A program made the translations under genes and the position numbers. From an uncultured Bacteroidales bacterium (lineage in GTDB: Bacteria; Bacteroidota; Bacteroidia; Bacteroidales; UBA932), in NCBI GenBank assembly GCA_949300335.1, contig CASGDV010000075.1:1-64000 (forward strand): a DNA stretch of 64,000 nt, read 5' to 3'. The stretch's first letter is position 1, and each line of letters starts with the position of its first letter. This document shows, piece after piece, positions 34,791-43,664 of the stretch. The notes below the pieces were generated by a model that made no database searches, was not told the DNA's origin, and saw only the letters and a list, made by a program, of their open reading frames with translations.

Positions 34791-35596
34791 CTTATACCTC
34801 CTTTCATTACAGCATTGAAAACCATATCCAGCGGAAGTCCGCTGTCCTGAGAAACGTCGTTTTCCCTGAGCACCCTGTATCCTTCCGCACATGTTTCCGC
34901 ATAGACAGCACCGTCCTCAGTACAGGAAATGCCGTATGCATACCTGCCGGCAAGGTCCTCCATCTGGCTGCAGAACAGGCTGCCGTCCTCGCCGAGTATC
35001 ATGACATCAGTGAGAAGGTTCTCCACATCGGATACCACGTGTGTTGATATGACCGCTGTCTGGTCGTCCCGGAGATGACGCATCAGCAGTTTCCTGCAGG
35101 TTGCACGTGACGGTATGTCCATACCGTTGAGAGGCTCGTCCAGGAGCAGGACGGAAGTTCCCAGCGCCATGACGAAACTGAATATCACCTTGTGCTTCTC
35201 TCCGTAAGAAAGAGCTTCCAGGTTTTCATCCCCGGATCCATGCCCAGGGACTCAAGGCAGTCCTCTAATATCTCCTTTCGTAAACTTGGATAGAAAACGG
35301 TATTCAGCGAGACAAACCTCTTCAGGCTTTCCTTCGGGAAAGACAGGTCCGCTTCCATGCAAGAGACTTTCAGCAGGGTGGAGACATCCCGTCTGCGTGC
35401 CTCAATCCCATCAGAGAGCACTTTCCTGTCTTTCGGGAACAGGAGCCCAGACATAAGTTTCATAAGTGTCGTCTTGCCTGAACCGTTCAGACCGAGGAGT
35501 CCGTAGATCCCTGCCTTCTCTGATCACGGCAGATACCTTCCTGATGACCGGATGTTCCGGCACATACCAGTAGGAAACATTTTCAAGTTCAATCAT
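34787..35596 (-). pseudogene. ABC transporter ATPase interrupted by two opposite frameshifts
   Basis: Read across three frames, this segment encodes a full ABC ATPase of about 269 residues: ENVSYWYVPEHPVI, then Walker A (LNGSGKTT), then LSYGEKHKVIFSF in the signature region, Walker B LLLDEP and H-loop STHVV. One extra base lies near 35509-35511 just before Walker A, and one base is missing near 35227-35236 before the signature; the net shift is zero. Unshifted reading stops about 30 codons after the first error. All motifs are otherwise sound, so the damage is recent or is a sequencing error. It is the first gene of the second cassette. Confidence 0.85.
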
Positions 35597-35621
35597 AGTC
35601 AAATTCCAATTAAGATACCAA

Positions 35622-35659
35622 CCTTTATACTGTACTACTGATGTGGTACAGTATAAAGG
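35622..35659. promoter_or_regulatory. Perfect 14-bp inverted repeat, candidate GntR operator
   Basis: CCTTTATACTGTAC (35622-35635) and GTACAGTATAAAGG (35646-35659) are exact reverse complements around a 10-base spacer whose ends can pair further. It lies 26 bases upstream of the ATPase start of the second cassette and overlaps the place expected for the -7 element (TTTG, about 20 bases, TATACTG on the minus strand). Confidence 0.7.
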
Positions 35660-35700
35660 AAATCCAATATAAAAGCAAATTTTATTTGATTTTACTTGAT

Positions 35701-35738
35701 AAAAAAACAGGGAACCTGGCTTAATGCCGGATTCCCCG
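35701..35738 (-). terminator. Intrinsic terminator of the DUF3276 gene
   Basis: On the minus strand CGGGGAATCCGGC and GCCAGGTTCCCTG form a hairpin around ATTAA, followed by T7. It separates the housekeeping region from the G+C-rich block. Confidence 0.85.
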
Positions 35739-35761
35739 CTTTGACTTCTGTCGTATTTCGT

Positions 35762-36103
35762 TTACAACTCTTCGAAATCTATATCCGTGAAACTGTTCTC
35801 CTTAGGAGTTCCAGTCTGTTCAGTGAGGCAATTGCTCTTTATATAGTCAATGACTTCCTGAAGTCCTTCTGTGAATTTTTCAAAGTCCTCCTTGTACAGG
35901 AATATCTTGTGCTTGTCGTATGCAAAACGGCCATCCTTGTCAACCTTACGCTTACTTTCAGTGATTGTCAAATAGTAATCATTTCCCTTGGTTGCCTTGA
36001 CATCAAAAAAATAAGTACGTTTCCCTGCTCGAACCGGCTTTGAATATACATCTTCGCCAGAGCGTTCCGGAGCATTAGCTCCCTCATATTCCTCGCTATA
36101 CAT
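35762..36103 (-). CDS. DUF3276 / PUR-alpha-like DNA- and RNA-binding protein
   Basis: From ATG 36103 this is a 113-residue protein with the PUR repeat pattern (VRAGKRTYFFDVKATKGNDYYLTITESKR, in pieces about 24-52, then HKIFLYKEDFEKF). Bacteroidota PUR-alpha-like proteins bind single-stranded nucleic acid; the cellular role is not settled. A TAACTTTG -7 element lies about 30 bases upstream. It diverges from nusB. Confidence 0.9.
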   Translation of the reverse strand: MYSEEYEGANAPERSGEDVYSKPVRAGKRTYFFDVKATKGNDYYLTITESKRKVDKDGRFAYDKHKIFLYKEDFEKFTEGLQEVIDYIKSNCLTEQTGTPKENSFTDIDFEEL

Positions 36104-36189
36104 CACTATAAATTTTAAGTAAATCTTTACAAAGTTAGGGATTTTTCTGAATTTGAATGTATATTTGCATAAATATTTGAGTAAAAATT

Positions 36190-37149
36190 ATGCTTAACAG
36201 ACGTATTTTAAGGATTAAGGCATTCAAGGTGCTGTACAGCAGCATTTTGTCGGAGAAATCAACCTTGTCCGAGGCTGAAGGCCAACTTGATCTATCATGT
36301 GAAGCTACCCGTGATTTATATATTTTCATGCTTGGAATCGTTTCTCCGCTGACATCAATAGCGCGCGAAAAGATAGAATCCGCCAAAAGGAAATTCAATC
36401 CGACTGAAGAAGAGAGAAATCCCAACATGAAATTCGTGTCGAACAGACTCTCAGTTCTGCTGGACAACGATCCGGATTTCATGAAACTTTTCAAGAAGAA
36501 GAAATTTTCGTGGGAACAGTATGATATTTTCCTGAAAAAGGTATACTCTTCATTGTCATCAAAAGACTATTTCTCGGACTATATGAATGACAGCGAGGAT
36601 TCGCTTGCACGTGACTGCAGGCTGTTCGTCAGGATATTCGAAGAGGAGTTTGTTGACAGTCCTGAACTTGAAACCATACTCGAGGATATGTCCATATACT
36701 GGAATGATGATTTGGCATATGCGCTTACTTATGTCTGCAGGACCCTTGATTCGCTGGCCAAAGGCGAGAGCTGGTCTCTCATGCCATTATATCAGAGTGA
36801 CATGCTCAAGAAAGCGGGGATGGACAGTGACAAACTGTTTGTCCACAAACTTCTGCGTTCATCATACGCCGGTTACGGAAAATATTCGGAAATGGTAATG
36901 GAGCTTGTCTCCAACTGGGACAAGGAGAGAATAGTATCGACCGACATGGTGCTGATAGTCATGGGAATGGCTGAGATTTTGAATTTTCCTGAAATTCCTG
37001 TCAAGGTATCGATCAACGAATATGTGGAGATATCCAAATTCTATGGCACTCCGAAGAGCCGTATCTTCGTGAACGGTCTGCTTGACAGGCTGGTGGCTAA
37101 GATGAATGAAGACGGATTGATTAACAAGTCGGGCAAAGGATTGAAGTAA
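36190..37149 (+). CDS. nusB: Transcription antitermination factor NusB (long Bacteroidota form)
   Basis: The 319-residue protein begins with the NusB start LNRRILRIKAFKVLYS and ends with the NusB RNA-binding and helical core (MVLIVMGMAEILNFPEIPVKVSINEYVEISKFYGTPKS, in pieces, and FVNGLLDRL near residues 290-300). Bacteroidota NusB carries an extra central region of about 150 residues, as here. NusB works with NusE (S10) on boxA in rRNA transcription. A TATATTTG -7 element lies about 25 bases upstream. It is the first gene of a co-directional run to rimO. Confidence 0.92.
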   Translation: MLNRRILRIKAFKVLYSSILSEKSTLSEAEGQLDLSCEATRDLYIFMLGIVSPLTSIAREKIESAKRKFNPTEEERNPNMKFVSNRLSVLLDNDPDFMKLFKKKKFSWEQYDIFLKKVYSSLSSKDYFSDYMNDSEDSLARDCRLFVRIFEEEFVDSPELETILEDMSIYWNDDLAYALTYVCRTLDSLAKGESWSLMPLYQSDMLKKAGMDSDKLFVHKLLRSSYAGYGKYSEMVMELVSNWDKERIVSTDMVLIVMGMAEILNFPEIPVKVSINEYVEISKFYGTPKSRIFVNGLLDRLVAKMNEDGLINKSGKGLK

Positions 37150-37197
37150 CTTTTGTTTAAATCGGATTATAATATTAACATTTAAAATAACAGAGTG

Positions 37198-37512
37198 ATG
37201 AATTTATTGTTTTTTATGCTTCAGAATCAACCGCCTCAGGGTAGCGGTTGGATGACCTGGGCGATGCTGATCCTTATCGTCGTAGTAATGTGGTTCTTTA
37301 TGATTCGTCCGCAAAGAAAACAGCAGAAGGAACTGCAGAATTTCAGGGACAGCCTTAAGAAAGGTGACAAGGTTGTGACTATCGGGGGTATTTACGGTAC
37401 CGTTGTAGAAATCAAGGATAAGACCGTCCTTATTGAAGTCGACAGCAATGTGAAGCTCCGCGTGGATAAGAATTCCCTTGTAAAGGATTTTTCAGCAGCT
37501 TCCCAGCAGTAA
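37198..37512 (+). CDS. yajC: Preprotein translocase subunit YajC
   Basis: The 104-residue protein has one N-terminal membrane helix (about 18-37) followed by the YajC signature FMIRPQRKQQKE and the small beta domain GDKVVTIGGIYGTVVEI. YajC associates with SecDF. The ATG at 37198 follows a GTG one codon earlier. Position after nusB is usual for Bacteroidales. Confidence 0.95.
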   Translation: MNLLFFMLQNQPPQGSGWMTWAMLILIVVVMWFFMIRPQRKQQKELQNFRDSLKKGDKVVTIGGIYGTVVEIKDKTVLIEVDSNVKLRVDKNSLVKDFSAASQQ

Positions 37513-37536
37513 GGTAATAACAAATATTTTCTCAGA

Positions 37537-38505
37537 ATGAAACGATTGCTGGATAAGTTTCTGAGTATGCTGCATCTTGACGGGAGAGACTGGGCGGTTT
37601 TCCTGACGGCTCTCCTGTTGGCTTTCAGTATCTGGCTTATCCACAACCTCTCTCTCAATTATACGGAATTCGTCAAGGTTCCCGTAGTCGCGAAATGCAA
37701 TATCGAAGGGCATTCAGCCGTTTCCTCCAACAAGTGTGATGTCGTTGCCAGATGCAGGACATCCGGTTTCAATATATTCATGGCGAATTATTCGTTGAAC
37801 AGGACTCCGAAGGAAATTCTGTTCGAATCGATGCATCACAAGTCCGGGGAAATCTATTATGTGACATCTGCGGATCTGAACGAATATGTCCATCTTATTT
37901 ATGGAGATATAGTTTCTCTCGACTATTTTGTTTCCGATACATTGTTTTTCAGGTTTCCTTATGAGGCAAACAGGAGGGTTCCGGTTTCTCCGGTAGCTGT
38001 TTTCAGTTATGAACCGCAGTATACTTCACGAGGCGATTTGCAGGTAGAACCCGATTCCGTGACGATATACGGAGAACCTCTTCATCTGGAAAATATTGAC
38101 AGAGTGTACACGGAAGCGATAAAGCTGGGGGCGTTGAATACCAGTACCCATGGGATTGCCCGTATCGAAAAAATCAAGGGAATAAGATTTTCAGAGGAGT
38201 CTGTCAGGTATTCCCTTAACGTGACACGTTACGTTGAAATCCAGAAGAGGGTCAAGGTAACAGGACGAAATGTACCGGGAGACAAGGAACTTATGATATA
38301 TCCTTCCTCCGCTCTCGTGAGGATAAAGGCTGTGTTCCCTCTTTCCTATACTATGGATGAGAATCTTTCTTTCTATATAGATTACAATGACTTCCAGTCG
38401 TCCCTTACCGGGAAATGCATGCTGAAGTCAGACAATCTTCCTGAAGGTGTCATCGGTTTTGAAACCGAACCCGGGGTGTTCGACTGCTTTGTTGACGAGA
38501 AGTGA
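37537..38505 (+). CDS. YbbR-like domain protein
   Basis: The 322-residue protein has a membrane helix near residues 20-38 (AVFLTALLLAFSIWLIHNL), after which the protein lies outside the cytoplasm with YbbR-type repeats (for example SVTIYGEPLHLENIDRVYTE at about 180-200). Unlike CdaR of Firmicutes it is not next to a diadenylate cyclase; it sits between yajC and coaE, as usual in Bacteroidales. Exact role unknown. Confidence 0.85.
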   Translation: MKRLLDKFLSMLHLDGRDWAVFLTALLLAFSIWLIHNLSLNYTEFVKVPVVAKCNIEGHSAVSSNKCDVVARCRTSGFNIFMANYSLNRTPKEILFESMHHKSGEIYYVTSADLNEYVHLIYGDIVSLDYFVSDTLFFRFPYEANRRVPVSPVAVFSYEPQYTSRGDLQVEPDSVTIYGEPLHLENIDRVYTEAIKLGALNTSTHGIARIEKIKGIRFSEESVRYSLNVTRYVEIQKRVKVTGRNVPGDKELMIYPSSALVRIKAVFPLSYTMDENLSFYIDYNDFQSSLTGKCMLKSDNLPEGVIGFETEPGVFDCFVDEK

Positions 38506-38547
38506 TGTCGGATTGTTTCATGTCATGACTGGGAATTATTTGACATT

Positions 38548-39219
38548 ATGAAGACTATAGTTGTTACGGGAGGTATAGGAAGCGGCAAGAGTCTGGCCTG
38601 CAGGTTTCTATCTGAAATGGGAGTTTGTTCGGTCTATGATGCGGACTCGCGTGTAAAGGGGCTGTACGTCTCGCACCCGGAAATTCTCGACAGGATTGAA
38701 AGCGAATTCGGTTGTTCATTCCGGAATGCTGACGGTGCATTCAACCCTTCCCTTATGGCAGAATTGCTATTCAGGTCTCCGGAGAAACTCGAATTTGTAG
38801 AATCGGTCGTATTTCCAGCCTTGGATGATGATTACCGGGTTTTTCTGGAGAATTGCAACCGTCATTGCCGGAGAACTTCCGGACTGGGTTCATATGTTGT
38901 CTTTGAGTCAGCAACGATATTGGAAAAACGGCAGTTCGAAACTTTTGGAGATATCGTCCTGCTGGTGGATGCCCCGTATTGTATCCGTCTGACAAGAGCC
39001 ATGCGCAGGGATGGAAAAGACGAGACTTCGGTAAGGCTGAGGATGGACAACCAGAAAGTGATGAATGCCTTTTCTGACGGAAGCATATACAGCTATCCTG
39101 AAGGCAGTGTTTTCGCGCGTGCTGCTGCAAAGGTCAATGCTGTGATTGACAATTCCTCGTCGGAACAGCATTTGAGGGAGCAGCTCGTGATTGCATTGGA
39201 AAATTTGAAATTGATTTAA
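38548..39219 (+). CDS. coaE: Dephospho-CoA kinase
   Basis: The 223-residue protein has the P-loop GGIGSGKS (residues 8-15), the YDADSRVK block (about 32-39, with the catalytic Asp), and the lid RAMRRDGKDETSVRLRM (about 150-166). It adds the 3'-phosphate to dephospho-CoA, the last step of CoA synthesis. The lid has R-D-G-K-D-E where many homologues have R-D-x-x-S/T-E. Confidence 0.94.
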   Translation: MKTIVVTGGIGSGKSLACRFLSEMGVCSVYDADSRVKGLYVSHPEILDRIESEFGCSFRNADGAFNPSLMAELLFRSPEKLEFVESVVFPALDDDYRVFLENCNRHCRRTSGLGSYVVFESATILEKRQFETFGDIVLLVDAPYCIRLTRAMRRDGKDETSVRLRMDNQKVMNAFSDGSIYSYPEGSVFARAAAKVNAVIDNSSSEQHLREQLVIALENLKLI

Positions 39220-39231
39220 AATATTGATATT

Positions 39232-39660
39232 ATGAGCGAAAATAAAACAGATTTGTCAAAGATTTTGTCGGTGTCCGGTCAGAGCGGACTTTTCCTTTAT
39301 CTGGCTCAATCCAGAACCGGAGCTGTTGTAGAATCCCTTGTGGATAAGAAGAGAAGTTCATTCGGCTTGACCAGCAAGATAACTACTCTGGCAGACATTT
39401 CGATTTATGCCGGGGACGGGGAAGTTAAACTTCAGGATGTCTTTCTGAAACTGAAGGAGGTTCTTGGAGATGCCGATGCACCGTCATCCAAGTCTAATCC
39501 TGATGAACTCAAGAAACTGTTCGAAAAAGCCTTGCCGGACTATGACAGGGATAGATTCTATGTTTCCCACATGAAGAAGGTCGTGGACTGGTATAACGTG
39601 CTGAAAAACCATGCTTCTCTGGATTTTGTCAATCCTGAAGAAGCTGCATCTGAGGAATAG
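39232..39660 (+). CDS. DUF5606 domain protein
   Basis: The 142-residue protein starts DLSKILSVSGQSGLFLYLAQSRTGAVVESL and contains the acidic C-terminal helix region YVSHMKKVVDWYNVLKNHASLDF, matching the DUF5606 proteins found downstream of coaE in Bacteroidales. The N-terminal part resembles a small SH3-like barrel. No function is known. It starts 12 bases after coaE and ends 6 bases before rimO. Confidence 0.88.
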   Translation: MSENKTDLSKILSVSGQSGLFLYLAQSRTGAVVESLVDKKRSSFGLTSKITTLADISIYAGDGEVKLQDVFLKLKEVLGDADAPSSKSNPDELKKLFEKALPDYDRDRFYVSHMKKVVDWYNVLKNHASLDFVNPEEAASEE

Positions 39661-39666
39661 TACCTG

Positions 39667-40971
39667 ATGAAAAGGACTTTACAGGTTATAACCATGGGAT
39701 GCTCCAAGAATCAGGTCGATTCGGAGCATCTGCTTTATCCGTTGAGTTCCGTTTATGAACCGGTTTCTCCATCGGACAGGACCTCTGATGTCGTTCTGAT
39801 CAATACTTGCGGATTCATCGGTGATGCCAAGGAAGAGTCTATACAGATGATTCTGGAAACCGTAGAGCGTAAAAAAAGGGGAGATGTCGGTAAAATAGTG
39901 GTTTTCGGTTGTCTGTCCGAGAGGTATGCAAGTGAAATGCCGGAACTTGTACCTGAGGTGGACGCATGGTTCGGTGCCAGGAATTTCGAACCGTTGCTGG
40001 ATTATATGGGAGTCGGCAGGGATTTGCGGAATGCCAACCGCCGGATTCTGACAAATGCTCCTCATTATGCGTTCCTGAAAATTTCCGAAGGGTGCGACAG
40101 GAGATGTTCCTATTGTGCGATTCCTTTCATCAGGGGCAGACATCGTTCAGTACCGATGGAAGATTTGGTGGAAGAAGCCGGATTCCTAGCCTCCAAGGGA
40201 GTTAAGGAATTGATAGTCATAGCTCAGGATACGACATATTATGGTCTGGACCTGTATGGCAGAAGGGCCTTGGCCGAACTTCTCGGCAAATTGTCCGATG
40301 TGGAGGGAATAGAATGGATAAGGATACATTATTCGTATCCTGCAGATTTTCCCGATGATGTACTCGATGTCATGGCCGGCAATCCGAAGGTATGCAGATA
40401 CATGGATATTCCGCTTCAGCATATATCGGACAATGTACTTGACAATATGCACCGCCATGTGGACGGGGCGTGGACCAGGGCGCTTATTTCCAGAATGAGG
40501 GAACGAGTGCCGGGCGTAGTTTTGAGAACGACCATGATTGTCGGACATCCTGGAGAAGGAAGAAAGGAGTTCAATGAGTTGCTGAAATTCGTGAAGGAAG
40601 CAAGGTTTGAGAGACTCGGTGCCTTCAAGTATTCGGAAGAGGAAGGTACATATGGTGCCGGGCATTTCAGGGACAGCGCTTCCTCCAGAACGAAGCAGTC
40701 AAGGCTGGACAGACTGATGGAAGTCCAGAAGGAAATATCCCTTGATTTCAATCTCTCGAGAGTAGGCAGCAAAGAAAAGGTTATTGTAGATTCCGTTTCC
40801 GATGATATCCTGGTCTGCAGAAGCGAATTTGAAAGTCCTGATGTCGATGGCGAGATTCTTGTTAGATACGATGTCGGTTCGGTGGAGAATCCGGAGTCTC
40901 TTGTGGGCACTTTCCTGACTGTCAGGATAACCGGTGCCGATGACTATGACCTGATTGCCGAACTTGTTTGA
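39667..40971 (+). CDS. rimO: Ribosomal protein S12 methylthiotransferase RimO
   Basis: The 434-residue protein has the N-terminal methylthiotransferase cysteines (Cys12, Cys48, Cys82), the radical-SAM cluster motif CDRRCSYC (Cys143, Cys147, Cys150) and a C-terminal TRAM domain (about 365-434). RimO adds a methylthio group to an Asp of S12. The GCSKNQVDSE start and FIRGRHRS after the cluster distinguish it from MiaB. Confidence 0.95.
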   Translation: MKRTLQVITMGCSKNQVDSEHLLYPLSSVYEPVSPSDRTSDVVLINTCGFIGDAKEESIQMILETVERKKRGDVGKIVVFGCLSERYASEMPELVPEVDAWFGARNFEPLLDYMGVGRDLRNANRRILTNAPHYAFLKISEGCDRRCSYCAIPFIRGRHRSVPMEDLVEEAGFLASKGVKELIVIAQDTTYYGLDLYGRRALAELLGKLSDVEGIEWIRIHYSYPADFPDDVLDVMAGNPKVCRYMDIPLQHISDNVLDNMHRHVDGAWTRALISRMRERVPGVVLRTTMIVGHPGEGRKEFNELLKFVKEARFERLGAFKYSEEEGTYGAGHFRDSASSRTKQSRLDRLMEVQKEISLDFNLSRVGSKEKVIVDSVSDDILVCRSEFESPDVDGEILVRYDVGSVENPESLVGTFLTVRITGADDYDLIAELV

Positions 40972-40997
40972 TAATCATGTAAAAAATCCAGCTGGTC

Positions 40998-41939
40998 ATG
41001 AAAAATTCAATATCATTTCTTTTTCCGGTTACGGCAGCCGTTGCCGTTCTGTCATGCATTGCATCTTGCAGTCCCATAGCATATACAATGCGACTTGATC
41101 TGAAAACTCCCTCGAAGTCTGGAATCGAACTGGGGGGAAAATCAGTCGCCGTAGTATATAACGATAATGGAAACAGCTTTGATTCACTGTTTATTGCATC
41201 GGTTTCCGAGGGATTTGCCGAACAGTTGGAAAAGGAATATTTTTCTGACCGAAGAGCGATAGGAATCTTTAAGACTGACGGGGAAGCGGATTACGTATCA
41301 AAAGACAGTCTCGTGAATATTCTGGTCGATACAGGATCAGATGTAGTCTTTTATTATGATTCTCCTGTATTTGACGAAATGACGCTTACGTCTCCTTCTA
41401 AACTTGCAAATCCGTCATCATCGGATTCATCCTATGTCTCTGCATTGACCATTCCTTTCTCTGTGAAACTTTATGTATATGATTCGATGGACAAGGCCGA
41501 CGAGATGAGGGAGTTTTCTGGCAGCAGCACTTGCATTTCGTATGCTTATTCGGATGGAGAAGAGCTTGAATCCGTGTTGAAGGATCGCGCAAAGATTTCG
41601 GTTTTCGAGCCGGGAAAAGCTGTAGGAAAGAAGTCAGCATATCAGTTCCTTCCGGTCTGGAAAGATTCTTCCATAACAATAATTTATTATGACGGGATGG
41701 ATGCAAATCCATGGATAAATGCATTGCTGGCAGCAACGGATTACCGTTGGAAAGATGCTTTGGATATATGGATGGAACTTGCCGGGACTAAAAATCTTCA
41801 GAAACGCTCGTGTGCCCAGTACAATATTGCCGTAGCATGTTATATGCTTGGGCAAAAAGAACTTGCTTCAGAGTGGCTTGACAGGTCGGATGCTGATTTT
41901 CCTTTATCCGTATCATCAAATCTGAGAAAATTGTTGTAA
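40998..41939 (+). CDS. DUF6340-like lipoprotein
   Basis: The 313-residue protein has a lipoprotein signal (IASC, Cys24). Its body starts with VAVVYNDN and FAEQLEKEYF patterns typical of DUF6340 proteins, and the last 80 residues look like a TPR-type helix repeat (WKDALDIWMELAG, QYNIAVACYMLGQKELASEWL). Envelope-anchored, function unknown. It follows rimO by 26 bases and may be co-transcribed. Confidence 0.8.
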   Translation: MKNSISFLFPVTAAVAVLSCIASCSPIAYTMRLDLKTPSKSGIELGGKSVAVVYNDNGNSFDSLFIASVSEGFAEQLEKEYFSDRRAIGIFKTDGEADYVSKDSLVNILVDTGSDVVFYYDSPVFDEMTLTSPSKLANPSSSDSSYVSALTIPFSVKLYVYDSMDKADEMREFSGSSTCISYAYSDGEELESVLKDRAKISVFEPGKAVGKKSAYQFLPVWKDSSITIIYYDGMDANPWINALLAATDYRWKDALDIWMELAGTKNLQKRSCAQYNIAVACYMLGQKELASEWLDRSDADFPLSVSSNLRKLL

Positions 41940-42003
41940 TTTCAAAACACTTTCGGTTTTTTTCGATTTATTTCGATTTTGCTTTCAAAATGAAAATAAT
42001 TAT

Positions 42004-42011
42004 TATCTTTG
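42004..42011 (+). promoter_or_regulatory. -7 element of the glpABC promoter
   Basis: TATCTTTG lies 28 bases upstream of the glpA start. A TTTG sits 22 bases farther up, one base longer than usual. A nearby direct repeat of CGATTTATTT/CGATTTTG is visible. Confidence 0.5.
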
Positions 42012-42039
42012 TATTTCGAAGGAAAAACAATACAAAGAT

Positions 42040-43662
42040 ATGGACAAGTTCAATTCCAGCGACGATTTCGATGTCATCATTGTCGGCGGGGGAGTGACCG
42101 GTGCAGGCACGGCCCGTGATTGTGCGATGAGGGGACTGAGAGTTCTCCTTGTCGAAAGGTTGGACATTGCGACGGGAGCAACAGGCAGAAATCACGGATT
42201 GTTGCATAGCGGTGCGAGATATGCCGTTACCGACAAGGAGTCCGCCGAAGAGTGTATCAAGGAAAACATGATCTTGAGGAAAATTGCGAGACATTGTGTC
42301 GAAGAGACAGGTGGCTTGTTCATTTCCCTTCCTGAAGATGATCTTTCGTATCAGAAAAAATTTGTTGATGCTTGCCTTGCAGCCGGAATCAAAGCCGAAG
42401 TAATAGATCCGGAAGAAGCCAGACGGCTCGAACCGTCTGTCAACCCGTTATTGACAGGTGCCGTTAAGGTTCCTGACGGTTCCGTGGATCCGTTCCGCCT
42501 TACTTCTGCCAACGTAATGGATGCAAAATCCATGGGAGCGAAGATTTTGGTATACAGTGAACTTGTGGATTTTATCGTGGATAAGGACAGGGTATGCGGC
42601 ATACGGGTATACAATCATGTTACAAAGGCCTATGAAGAGTATCATGCTCCGATTACAGTGAATGCTGCAGGTATCTGGGGACACGGAATTGCCATGAAGG
42701 CAGGAATAAAGATAAACATGTTTCCGGCAAAAGGTTCTCTGCTGGTTTTCGGCCACAGAGTGAACAATGTTGTCCTGAACAGATGCAGGAAACCGGCAAA
42801 TGCAGATATTCTTGTACCTGGTGATACCATATGCGTAATCGGTACTACGTCGAGCCGTATTCCGTATGACGAGATAGACAATATGTATGTGACACCTGAT
42901 GAAGTGGATCTTTTGTTGTCTGAAGGCGAAAAATTGTCACCGCTGCTTTCATCTACAAGGATACTGCGCGCCTATGCGGGTGTACGCCCGCTGGTTGCTT
43001 CCGATGACGATCCTTCCGGAAGAAATATCAGCAGGGGAATAGTTCTGTTCGATCATGAGTCGAGGGACGGCATGAAGGGACTGATTACCATTACCGGAGG
43101 AAAACTGATGACTTACAGACTGATGGCGGAGTGGACTGCTGATCTTGTTTGCAAAAAACTCGGGGTGGACAAAAAGTGTCGGACCATGGACGTTCCTCTG
43201 CCTGGTTCGAAGGCTGAAAGTGTCGAGGAAATTTCAAGAAAAACATGGGTCAAGCCGACTTCCGGACAGAAAGCAACGGCAGGAAGACACGGAGACATGG
43301 TTTCCAGAATCCGTCAGGACAATGAGTATGATTCAAGTCTTGTATGTGAGTGTGAGGAAGTGACTGTAGGAGAAGTCGAATATGCTTTCAATGAACTTGA
43401 TGTACATAATCTGGTGGACCTGAGGAGAAGAACAAGAGTTGGAATGGGAACCTGTCAGGGGGAATTGTGTGCATGCAGGGTAGCCGGAATGATGGCTCAG
43501 GCGCATGCCTGTTCACGTAAGGCCAAGGAGAATCTCAAGTCATTCCTTAATGAAAGATGGAAAGGAATGTATCCTGTGGCATGGGGGGATACATTGAGGG
43601 AAAATGAATACTCTCAGTGGGTATATTCGGGGGTCTGCGGTCTTGAAACAAAGGAGGATTGA
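42040..43662 (+). CDS. glpA: Anaerobic glycerol-3-phosphate dehydrogenase subunit A
   Basis: The 540-residue protein has an N-terminal FAD-binding fold (DVIIVGGGVTGAGTARD, about 10-26), the DAO-type substrate domain and a C-terminal BFD-like cysteine domain (CECEEVTVGEVE with the later GTCQGELC, about 440-480) that binds an iron-sulfur cluster. GlpA oxidises glycerol-3-phosphate to dihydroxyacetone phosphate. It is the catalytic subunit, with GlpB and GlpC directly downstream. Length matches E. coli GlpA. No glycerol kinase or transporter gene is in the window. Confidence 0.95.
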   Translation: MDKFNSSDDFDVIIVGGGVTGAGTARDCAMRGLRVLLVERLDIATGATGRNHGLLHSGARYAVTDKESAEECIKENMILRKIARHCVEETGGLFISLPEDDLSYQKKFVDACLAAGIKAEVIDPEEARRLEPSVNPLLTGAVKVPDGSVDPFRLTSANVMDAKSMGAKILVYSELVDFIVDKDRVCGIRVYNHVTKAYEEYHAPITVNAAGIWGHGIAMKAGIKINMFPAKGSLLVFGHRVNNVVLNRCRKPANADILVPGDTICVIGTTSSRIPYDEIDNMYVTPDEVDLLLSEGEKLSPLLSSTRILRAYAGVRPLVASDDDPSGRNISRGIVLFDHESRDGMKGLITITGGKLMTYRLMAEWTADLVCKKLGVDKKCRTMDVPLPGSKAESVEEISRKTWVKPTSGQKATAGRHGDMVSRIRQDNEYDSSLVCECEEVTVGEVEYAFNELDVHNLVDLRRRTRVGMGTCQGELCACRVAGMMAQAHACSRKAKENLKSFLNERWKGMYPVAWGDTLRENEYSQWVYSGVCGLETKED

Positions 43663-43664
43663 AT

